Source: Zygnema cylindricum (lineage: Eukaryota > Streptophyta > Zygnematophyceae > Zygnematales > Zygnemataceae). From it: 36,739 nt of DNA. Within the stretch, counting starts at the first letter, position 1. Each line of letters starts with the position of its first letter. The notes under the pieces were generated by a model. That model made no database searches. It was given only the letters and a program-made list of their open reading frames with translations, and was not told the origin of the DNA. Shown in pieces: positions 22,985 through 31,645 of this stretch. The DNA is taken from NCBI GenBank assembly GCA_037447655.1, contig JBBHKE010000952.1, positions 64,001 to 100,739 of the forward strand, given 5' to 3'. The position numbers and the translations under genes were made by a program.

Positions 22985-23383
22985 AATAAACGAACAATAC
23001 GTTTACGCGAACAATAAACTTTGTTTGCTACAAATATCTTTGTTAGCGCAAAATCAAATTTGTTTTAGAAACATGGTTAAGGGTTTTTTTTAAGTATTTT
23101 TGTGAGCGTTAGCAATATAAAGTGTTTGTTACCACTATTGTTAATAACGCAAACACAAACTTTTGTTATACATATGGTTTGGAGTTTATTTTACAATTTT
23201 TTGTGACCGCGAACAATAAACGTTGTTTTTTACGGATTTCTTTGTTAGCGCAAACTCAAATTTGTGTTAGAAACATGGTTTTTGGGTTTTTTTAACTATT
23301 TTTGTGAGTGTTAAGATTATAAAGTGTTTGTTACCACTATTCTTGTTAGCGCAAACTTGTGTTATAAACATGGTTCAGAGTTT
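22985..23383 (+). repeat. About 200-bp dimeric satellite, first block
   Basis: The unit consists of two related halves of about 100 bp. One reads GCGAACAATAAACGTTG, TTGTTAGCGCAAACTC, GTGTTAGAAACATGG, TTTAGGG. The other reads GCGTTAACAATATAAAG, TTGTTAGCGCAAACAC, GTGTTATAAACATGG, GGAGTTT. Both halves end in a T-run and TTTTTGTGA. Bases 22985-23005 are a poorly matching transition from the LTR fragment. Confidence 0.85.
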
Positions 23384-23598
23384 ATCTTCGTCGATTATCT
23401 CACGTCGGATTGCTTCGCGATCCGCCGTCCATTTCCTCTCACATTTCGCGCCACTCAATTACTCCATTAATTTTATGTGTACATTTAATTCCCCAATCCA
23501 TAAATCCTTCACAATATATCGCGTAAATGCGTACGCACGAAACATCGCGTACGCACGAAACGATGTGTTCGCACGAAACTAACTTTTCAAAAACAACA
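23384..23598 (-). mobile_element. Minus-strand LTR fragment (U3 end only)
   Basis: It matches 26750-26998 of the solo LTR: CTCACGTCGGAT, TTCGCGATCC, CGTCCATTTC, CACTCAATTA and the terminus TTCAAAAACAACA. Read on the minus strand it starts TGTTGTTTTTGAAAAG. Near its end are three copies of an 18-bp unit around CGTACGCACGAAAC (23526-23579). It is truncated at 23384, and dimeric satellite lies on both sides. The open frames here (23304-23582, 23527-23745) span the junctions and are not genes. Confidence 0.85.
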
Positions 23599-25023
23599 AT
23601 TGTTAATAACGGAAACACAAACTTTTGTTATACACATGGTTTGGAGTTTATTTTACAATTTTTTGTGACCGCGAACAATAAACGTTGTTTTTTACGGATT
23701 TCTTTGTTAGCGCAAACTCAAATTTGTGTTAGAAACATGGTTTAGGGTTTTTGTTAACTATTTTTGTGAGCGTTAACAATATAAGGAGTTTGTTACCACT
23801 ATTGTTGTTAGCGTAAACACAAACTTGTATAATAAACATGGTTAAGAGTTTGTTATACCTCTTTTTGTGACTGCGAACAATAAATGTAGTTTGTTACAAA
23901 CATATTTATTAGCGCCATCTCCAATTTGTGTTAGAAACATGGTTTAGGGTTTTTTGTAACTATATTTGTGAGCGTTAACAATATAAAGAGTTTGTTACCA
24001 CTATTGTTGTTAGCGCAAACACAAACTTGTGTTATAAACATAGTTCATAGTATATTCTACCTCTATTTGTGACTATGAACAATAAACGTTGTTTGTTACA
24101 AGTATCTTTTTTAGCGCAAACTCAAATTTGTGTTAGAAACATGGTTTTTTGTTTTTTTTAACTCTTTTTGTGAGCGTTAACAATATAAATTTTTTGCTAC
24201 CAATATTGTTGTTAGCGCAAAAAAAACTTGTGTTATAAACATGGTTCTGAGTTTTTTTAACCTCTTTTTGTGACAGCAAACAATAAACGTTGTTTGTTAC
24301 AAATATCTCTAATACACGTTGTTTGTTACAGATATCTTTGTTTGCGCAATCTCAAATTTGTGTTAGAAACATTGTTTAGGGTTTTTTTTAACTATTTTTG
24401 TGAGCGTTAACAATATAAAGTGTTTGTTACCAGTATTGTTGTTAGCGCAAACACAAACTTGTGTTATAAACATGTTTCGGAGTATATGTTACCTCTTTTT
24501 GTGACCGCGAACAATAAGTGTTGTTTGTAACAAATATCTTTGGTAGCGCAAACTCAAATTTATGTTAGAAACATGGTTTAGGGTTTTTTTTGACTGTTTT
24601 TGTGAGCGTTAACAATATAAAGAGTTTGTTACCTTTTTTGTTGTTGGCGCAAACTCAAACTTGTGTTATAAACATGGTTTGGAGTTTTTTTACCTCTTTT
24701 TGTGACCGGGAACAATAAACGTTGTTTGTTACAAATATCTTTGTTAGGGTAAACTCAAATATGTGTTAGAAACATGGTTTAGGGTTTTTTTTAACTATTG
24801 TTTTGAGCGTTAACAACATAAAGTGTATTGTTGGTGGCGCAAATACAAACTTGTGTTATAAACATGGTTTAGAGTTTATTTTAGCTCTTTTTGTTTCTGC
24901 GAACAATAAACGTTGTTTGTTACAAATATCTTTGTTAGCGCAACTCAAATTTGTGTTACAAACATGGTTTAGGGTTTGTTTTAACTATTTTTGTGAGAGT
25001 TGACAATATATAGAGTTTGTTAC
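23599..25023 (+). repeat. About 200-bp dimeric satellite, second block
   Basis: Successive ATAAACAT landmarks near 23834, 24036 and 24237 give a period of 201-202 bp. The first unit here (from ATTGTTAATAACG at 23599) nearly repeats 23137-23290, including the rare TTTTACAATTTTTTGTG and TTTTTTACGGATTTC variants, 462 bp away. The stretch near 24300 holds a partial duplication. The block stops at GTTAC, the target of the solo LTR. Confidence 0.93.
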
Positions 25024-26998
25024 TGTTGTCCATAGCCTATTTCAGCCATGGATTTCTCACAAAAGACACCCTTAGACTTCCCCAAAACAGTAGTGTTTCA
25101 GACAGCATAGATTACTCCAAATAAACAAAATCACCTTAAACTACAGAATTATGCATTATACCCTATACACTGTAAACGCCCAAAGTTACAGCCAAATCCA
25201 CTAAGGAATATAGAAGATATAAGCTCCACAATTTCCCAAAAACAGTTGACAGCTTCTCAAACTAACCAAGTAAACTTCCCACAAAAATCTATAGAATTTA
25301 CAAAATAGAATAAAACTATACACACATATAGTTTGTAGGTCAAAGAATATCTCTACAAAGTTTCATACAAAAAAATCAATGAGGGTGATCACACCATCAG
25401 GTCAAAGTTGCAGAAAAACAGTCTGCCATGGCTCTGATATACTTAATTGTGATACTAAAATAAACCCAGTCCTACAAGTTTATACTGAGGTTCACTACTA
25501 AATGTACGGAGGCATACTAGCCGTATGTAATCTACCATCTACTTAAATTAATGTGAGTATACCCGAATAATTCAAGGTATGTCAGAATAAATAAATCTAC
25601 AGTATTAACTAATACTGAAAAAGACAAACCACTGTTGTTACAAATATTTACAAGTACACACAATCTCACAAAATCGTATGCTGAGTCACTCAACGAAACT
25701 CTTCGAATTTCGTCAAGCAATCCGGGACGTCCAAAATGTACATCTTGTGATTTGACGCGATTTCGCGTCCCCACTCCATGAAAAAGTACGGTTGCTTTTG
25801 TCCGCCGTCCGTAGCTTTTATTCGGTACCTTTGATGTCACGCCACGTGGTCCCAAAGTTCACTTGACGAAACGACGTCAAACCATCCAAATTTGTCTGTA
25901 CCGCAATTACTTATTTCGCCATAAATACTGCATAGGGCAAGGTTCTATTAGGGGAAAAATGTCGTTGTTTACTGAAATTCGTACTGTTTCGTACAGTGCC
26001 GTACCAAAATAAAAAAAATGTCAAAAAAATAAGGCTACTGAATGAGTGATTTGATTCTCCACGTTTATGGGCGTTAATGTGGACCGTCGGATGCATAATC
26101 GGATACGCCATCGTCTGACACTTTCAGTTCGCAACAAGTGACCCAGAGTAGGTCAATTCTCAGCGCCTGAACAAATAGCATCGTGCCTCGTGGAAAAGTG
26201 AACAACTATCCACGACGACTGCGCGACCAGGTGGGTACACGTCACATATGATATGTGCCTTTCGCCACGGAGGATGTGAGGCCACCGAAAGCCGCAAAAA
26301 AATCAAAGATGCAGGATATTGTTTCACGCTTCTGTTGCCATCCACGAACCATTCTGACATTTTTGTACGCTTTTACAAATCTTAAGTTTAGTCCGCCCGT
26401 ACAGATTTTATTCAATACGCCGTACGAGGCATTTTTCATCTTCGCTGGTACAAATATGTGGTCACAATTTGCTGTCAGAGATTCTTTGAAGATTATCAGA
26501 ATCGTATTCATCCATTACGTGGACCAATCAAAGTTTTTCACGCAACTAAAATGTCGGTTACTAACCCGACACAATGGAACGATGGCTTCAGTAAACTATT
26601 TTTTGACGTTTACTGAGACCCCTTAATGGAACAACCTTCTTAGTTTAAAGTACACATGTCAAATAAAATTCTTTATACCGTCGAGTCCATTTCCATAAAT
26701 GCCACCGTCGCATTATGTTTCGTACGTGCGTGGTACCATTTCAACCTCCTCGAATATCTTACGTCGGATCACTTCGCGATCCGTCGTCCATTTCTCCAAC
26801 ACATTCCATAAATTACATGCGTTGGTTCGCGTCACTCAATTATTATTTCGTACGTCTAACTTCAATTAATTTCACTTCTCCCCCAACCCAAAAATCCATT
26901 CGTACAACCACATTAAATTTATTTAATAAATTACGCACGAAACATTGCGTGCGCACAAAGTGTGTCGTACGCACCAAACTAACATTTCAAAAACAACA
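25024..26998 (-). mobile_element. Solo LTR (1,975 bp), minus strand, complete with target duplication
   Basis: TGTTG at 25024 and CAACA at 26994-26998 are flanked by GTTAC on both sides (25019-25023 and 26999-27003). Joining the flanks restores the dimeric satellite reading GTTTGTTACCAC. Orientation comes from the minus-strand start TGTTGTTTTTGAAATG (as in element 2), the promoter at 25468-25484, the AAACTTTGTAGAG motif and a U5 ATG at 25047-25049 whose frame runs 26 nt to the LTR end in Gly-Gln plus CA. No internal region or polypurine tract is present, so this is a solo LTR. Open frames inside (such as 25532-25855 and 26255-26626) show no known domain. Confidence 0.9.
25468..25484 (-). promoter_or_regulatory. 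Core promoter of the solo LTR
   Basis: On the minus strand TATAAA (25484-25479) is followed by AGGACT (25473-25468), the same pair as in LTR 1 and the element 2 LTRs, spaced 11 instead of 10 bases from the first T. Confidence 0.6.
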
Positions 26999-28013
26999 GT
27001 TACCACTTTTGTTAGTAGCGCAAACACAAACTTGTGTTATAAACATGGTTTGGAGTTTATTTTACCTCTTTTTGTGACCGAGAACAAAAAACGTTGTTTG
27101 TAACAAATATCTTTGTTAGCGCAAACTCAAATTTGTGTTAGAAACATGGTTTAGGGTTTTTTTAACTATTTTTGTGAGCGTTAACAATATAAAGTGTTTG
27201 TTACCACTATTGTTGTAAGCACAAACACAACCTTGTATTTTAAACATGGTTTGGAGTTTATTTTACCTCTTTTTGTTACCGCGAACAATAAACGTTGTTT
27301 GTTACAAACATCGTTGTTAACGCAAACTGAAATTTGTGTTAGAAACATTGTTTAGGGTTTTATTTGTTTATTTTTGTGAGCGTTAAAATTAAAAAGTGTT
27401 TGTTACCACTATTCTTTTTAGCGCAAACACAAACCTGTATTATAAACATGCTTTGGAGTTTTTTTTACCTCTTTTTGTGACCGTGAACAATAAACGTTGT
27501 TTGTTACAAATATCTTTGTTAGCGCAAACTCAAACTTGTGTTAGAAACATGGTTTAGGGTTTTTTTTTTAATATTTTTGTGTGTGATAAAAATATAAAGT
27601 GTTTGTTACCACAATTGTTGTTAGCGCAAACACAAACTTGTGTTATAAACATGGTTCAAGGTTTATTTTACCTCTTTTTGTGATCGCGAATTTTAAACGT
27701 TGTTTGTTACAAATATCTTTGTTAGCGCAAACTCAAATTTGTGTTAGAAACATGGTTTAGGGTTTTTATTAACTATTTTTGTGAGCGTTAACAATATTAA
27801 AAGTTTTTTACCGATATTGTTGTTAGCGCAAACACAAACTTGTGTTATAAACATGGTTCAAGGTTTATTTTACCTCTTTTTGTGATTGCGAATTTTAAAC
27901 GTTGTTTGTTACAAATATCTTTGTTAGCGCAAACTAAAATTAGTTTTAGAAACATAGTTTAGGGTTAATTTTTCTATTTATTTTTGTGAGCGTTAACAAT
28001 ATAAAGTGTTTGT
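26999..28013 (+). repeat. About 200-bp dimeric satellite, third block
   Basis: Continuation of 23599-25023 across the solo LTR, about five units. Late units carry shared variants (GATCGCGAATTTTAAACG near 27682 and a close copy near 27882, one 200-bp period apart). It stops at GTGTTTGT, where the 5' LTR of element 2 begins. Confidence 0.92.
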
Positions 28014-28910
28014 TGTTGTTTTTGAAAGTTTTAGTCCTCTCTATATTATGTGAGGGGAAGTTGTTGGGTTATAAATGCTGTTGTCCTCTCTATATTATGT
28101 GAGAGGAAAACTCCAGGACTTAGAAACATTTTTAGAGTTGTTTCAAACTATGTTTCAGATTTAGCGTAATGTGACAATTTAGACTGTACGAAGTTAAGAA
28201 GATTATATCGGATGGCTCATATATAGAACAAAGATTACGAAATGCCGCGCAGTACTTAATTATGGCATACTGTCCGATAGACAAGATCGGACCGACAAGG
28301 ATTTACTAGAATCTGAAAGTGGACCACAGTGACGCAGCAAGTTTCGTCACGTATAATGTTTCAATGTCGGTGGTAACTTTGTGGAAACGGGAGTTTGTCA
28401 TCACACATAATTGTATATTAGTGTGTACGATCAGTAAAAGACGTCCGTAGACAATTAAGGTTCGTCTGTACTGTACTGAACACTAGACACACTGAAGAGG
28501 AATTTAACATATATCAGGTGTTTAGTTAGAGTACGGTTAAATAGTATCGTAACATTCTTTACAGTGTTGTGATTGGCTAATTAGACAGTAGTAGAACTTA
28601 TTTGTATAAAGTCTAGGACTTAGTTACTTTGATATATTCCTTTTACAAGGTTTCAAAGGGCACATTTGTGCATTTTAAGGGATATTCTTTGGGCTATATC
28701 TCTTGGTTTATTTGAGCGTTTTGCTTGAAACTTTGTGAGTTGTCAGCATACGCGGTAAACTATATGCTGGTGTAGTTTGGGGCCATTTGGCCATATTGAC
28801 TTCTTTGTGCAGTGGGACGAAGTCGGTATCTTGAGTGCTTCCCCTTTTGGTTCTGTGATGGTTTGTGATCTAGTGGCAGTTGGTGCTACTACGGTTGTCT
28901 CAGAACAACA
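28014..28910 (+). mobile_element. 5' LTR of Copia element 2 (897 bp)
   Basis: It runs from TGTTG to CAACA, with the primer site at the next base. A 49-bp segment beginning near TTTTAGTCCTCTCTATATT is duplicated at the left end. Mismatches to the 3' LTR are unevenly spread: about 13 in the last 149 bp, about 4 in the first 65 bp and only about 6 in the 680 bp between. The final 53 nt, from the ATG at 28858, are open and continue into Gag. Confidence 0.95.
28572..28620 (+). promoter_or_regulatory. Promoter of the 5' LTR: inverted CCAAT, TATAAA, AGGACT
   Basis: ATTGG (28572-28576, a reversed CCAAT box) lies 33 bp upstream of TATAAA (28605-28610), and AGGACT is at 28615-28620. The TATA box is 306 bp from the LTR end, leaving room for R and U5. 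Conservation of TATA plus AGGACT across three diverged LTR types supports function. Confidence 0.7.
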
Positions 28911-30015
28911 GGTTACAGGCCCACCTTCAAGAATATCTATCTTCGACGGCACGGACTATATCTATTGGGCGGATATGGTGGAGTTATATTTTATGAATAT
29001 AAACCTTATGGATGTTTTGGATGGATCTCTGGACGAATCAGAAGCAAGCTGGAAGAAGAAAAATCTGCAGTGTCTCCACATCATCAAACTACTTATTTCA
29101 AAGGAGCTTGGAATGGCGCATATTCGAATGAAAAAGGCGTCGGAAATTTGGAAGTCATTAAAAGACATATACATCAAGACTAATGTTCAGCACCAAATGA
29201 TCACTGCTGGAAAAATTTGGGAGTATAAGTACTCTGGTGGTAGAATGGCAGAGTACTGTTATGGTTTGAGAAAATTAATTGTAGAAAATGCTTGTTCAGG
29301 TGGCATTTTTCCTAATGACCAACAAGCACTATTGTTAATGAGAGGGCTTCCTAGTGAATATAAAGGAGCCTCTGACAATTTGAAAAAATTACCGCAGGCT
29401 GAGTGGAATCTAGCGATAGCAATTCTGTATGTGTTAGATGAAGAGTCTAGTCAGGAAGCTTTTAAAGGTAGTGGACAAGCTGAAGCTTTTTATACAGAAA
29501 GTGCTCGAAAAGTAAAGTTTCAGAATAGTCATATTAAAAAGAGGTCTCATGTATGTTATTATTGTAATGAAAATAGACATGGCTATAAAAGTTGTCCAAA
29601 GTATAAAAAGGCTGCTGAAACTGGAATCTTTCGTCCTGGTTGGTACATACGAAAATCAGAGTTTCGCCAACCTACAGAAACTTCTGCTTTAACCTCAAAT
29701 ATGATAGAAAAGGAAAAACAAGCTTTGAATTTTTCGGAAACAAACGAAAATTCCCTTATTGCACACACTAATACGATTACAGGAGAAAAATACTTTGGTT
29801 GGAAAAAGGATCTGAAAAAAGAAGGTGTAGAATTTAGCAAAAAGGAAGAAATATTATGTAATGGTTTTTCTCTTGAAATGATACATATAAATCCTTGTGA
29901 GAGCGGCCATAGAACGGAAAAAGTGTTAGAATTAGTTCACTCGAGTGTATGGGGACCAGCTAAGATCGCATCAGCAGGAGGTATGAGATACATGGTGACG
30001 TTCACGGATGACTAA
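28858..30015 (+). pseudogene. gag: Gag fused to integrase start, initiating inside the LTR
   Basis: 385 codons from ATG 28858, the only ATG in frame before the conserved start of Gag. Residues 1-18 are encoded by the LTR and about 19-23 by the primer site; RISIFDGTDYIYW (about 25-37) is the usual Copia Gag N-terminal motif. YKYSGGRMAEY, QQALLLMRGLP and a zinc knuckle (Cys233, Cys236, His241, Cys246; CX2CX4HX4C) follow. Protease and the first half of the integrase zinc domain are absent. The frame passes from a Lys-rich stretch into CNGFSLEMIH, matching CDGCALGKIH of element 1 but with the last Cys lost. It then reads VHSSVWG, where the catalytic Asp of HSDVFG is Ser. TAA at 30013 replaces a Tyr-type codon before SGYTK. 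Gag itself looks intact. Confidence 0.88.
28911..28923 (+). promoter_or_regulatory. Primer binding site, initiator tRNA-Met fragment type
   Basis: GGTTACAGGCCCA begins at the first base after the LTR. Drosophila copia has GGTTATGGGCCCA here, complementary to the anticodon-side 5' half of initiator tRNA-Met. The two differ at two adjacent positions, which would weaken pairing over the anticodon. This match independently fixes the LTR end at 28910. The site is also read as Gag codons (Val-Thr-Gly-Pro). Confidence 0.8.
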
Positions 30016-31407
30016 TCAGGCTACACGAAAATTTCCTTCATGAAGGAGAAAAGTGAATTGTTTTCCAACTTCAAAGAATTCAAAACCTGGAGTGAGGAAA
30101 TTCACGGAATTCAATTACGAGGATTGAGATTGGACAACAAAGAAGAATATCTATCACGAGATTTCCTCACTTATTTGGAAGAAAATGAAATATCCCATAG
30201 AAGTTTAGAGAAAAATGACAAAGCAGAGAGAGTAAACAGTACATTAACAGCAGTTGCCACATCAATGCTTGTAGAGAAAAATGTAGATTTGAAATTTTGG
30301 GCTGAGGCCTTAAATTGTGCCACATATATCAAAAATAGATTAGAGTCTAGAGTAATGAAAGGAAAGTCACCTCATGAGATATGGACAAGAAGAAAACCAA
30401 CAATTAGTCATCTTAGAGTATTTGGTAGCAAGGTTCTTATAGCAGAGAGCATTCAGACTAGGTGGAAAATAGAGTTAAAAGGTATATTTGGAATCCTAGT
30501 TGGCTACGATGATTCGTCAGAAGAATATAGAGTATATATACCCGAGAAGAATAGGGTATTAATAACAAGAAATATCATTATAAATAATGAGGAGGAATTA
30601 ACAATTGACGGAAAAACAGAAAAAGTTATTGAATATGCTATTTTTCAATCTACGATCGATCAAGTTTTAATGTTACAAAGACTCGATAAGGCAATGAGCA
30701 CAAGTAGCGACGACTATGTCTCGTCGCTGGATCAGCAACGAGATCATCTCGTCGCTAGATCATCAATGACGGGCTCTGAAGGAAAAACACGAAATAACGA
30801 CGAAACAACGTCATCGCTGAACCAAGGACGCGATGTTGTAGTCCCTATAAATTTGAACACGGGCACAAGAGAATCTAGTAAATGTACAGATATGCGTGTT
30901 TTTTCAGTGGACCAGCGACGAGACCATCTCGTCGCTAGACCAAGATTATCAATTCCTAGTGAACCGCCGCAAGCGCAAAACCCAAAAACTGACAATCGGA
31001 CCAAACCTTCGCCTCCAGCCACAAAATTTCCGGGGGGGAGATGGAGAATTAATCGGAGGAATTCTTTTAAAAGACATTATGCACTATTTGATAATCAAGG
31101 GGAGTCTGTTATCCTTCGGGAGGCAAATTCAGACCCCGAAAAAAGGCACAAGGTAACGGCAACAAATAATATTGTGACACCTATTTTGGACGCCCAAAAT
31201 TGGGAAATTGCGGAACCTTCACCGGATCGAAAAGCTATTGGAAATGACCTATTAATTATGGAAATCATCATTAAAAGAAAAATCAAAATTAATAAAGTTC
31301 TAAAATACATGTTCAGAATTGCTACTCCTACGGAGATCAAACAAAAATTAAAAGGTTTAGAGATAAAATTTGAAAACATTGTAAGTGACAGTCTGGAGTT
31401 AGGGTAG
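30016..31407 (+). pseudogene. Integrase core remainder, linker and RT remnant of element 2
   Basis: Same frame as Gag across the TAA at 30013. Counting from Met 30040, the second catalytic Asp is in LRLDNKEEY (residue 32) and the Glu is in KAERVN (residue 63). Only 30 residues separate them instead of 35, because the segment matching PYSSEQNG in element 1 is shortened. FWAEALNCATYIKNR and GILVGYDDSSEEYRVY follow. A long linker contains a repeated DQ(Q/R)RDHLVAR phrase. Then WEIAEPSPDRKAIGN, the RT start, jumps directly to DLLI, the residue run after YVDD, so the RT palm is deleted in frame. The frame closes at TAG 31405. No integrase or RT activity is expected. Confidence 0.88.
30706..30936 (+). 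repeat. Three hairpins sharing AGCGACGA(G) arms in the linker
   Basis: The arms AGCGACGA/TCGTCGCT lie at 30706-30728 (8-bp stem, 7-nt loop). AGCAACGAG/CTCGTCGCT lies at 30734-30756 (one mismatch, 5-nt loop), and AGCGACGAG/CTCGTCGCT at 30914-30936 (perfect 9-bp stem, 5-nt loop). They encode the repeated Asp-Arg-rich phrases between integrase and RT. Element 1 shows no counterpart. Confidence 0.7.
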
Positions 31408-31614
31408 TCACAATTTACATGCATGATTCACTATAGACATATCTTTTGGATTCTAATTAATTATATGAATTGCATAAGGCATGCAATTGCAGCAATCATA
31501 GGAGGGTTGAGCATAAGTTTGCAAAAACTGAAAAAGACAGACTGGAAATCGGTAATAAAAATCTTAAGGTATTTAGGTAGATGTAGTCTGGTTACAAAGA
31601 TGTTTGTGGATTAA
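31408..31614 (+). pseudogene. RT C-terminal and RNase H remnant of element 2
   Basis: Still in the Gag frame after TAG 31405. ILINYMNCIRHAIAAIIGGLS aligns with SLIYFMNCTRPDIVAAVGVLS of element 1, and KILRYLG aligns with RVLRYLAG. The sequence then jumps to the extreme 3' end (GATG-TTGTGGATTAAGTAG against GATGCTGTTGGATTAAGTG), so the whole RNase H catalytic region is deleted. Total frame from the Gag ATG is 919 codons with two stops. Confidence 0.85.
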
Positions 31615-31630
31615 GTAGCTTAGAGAGTCT

Positions 31631-31645
31631 AAAGCTTTAGGGGAG
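31631..31645 (+). promoter_or_regulatory. Polypurine tract of element 2
   Basis: AAAGCTTTAGGGGAG is identical to the tract of element 1 and abuts the 3' LTR start TGTTG at 31646. AAAGCTTTAG recurs at 31657, just inside the LTR. Confidence 0.9.

Noticed and set aside
25532-26626. Open frames of 66-123 codons on both strands
   Set aside because: They overlap each other inside the solo LTR and show no recognisable domain.
28777-28857. Gag extension starting at 28777
   Set aside because: The codon there is TTG; the first ATG in frame is 28858, which matches the ATG position in the other LTRs.
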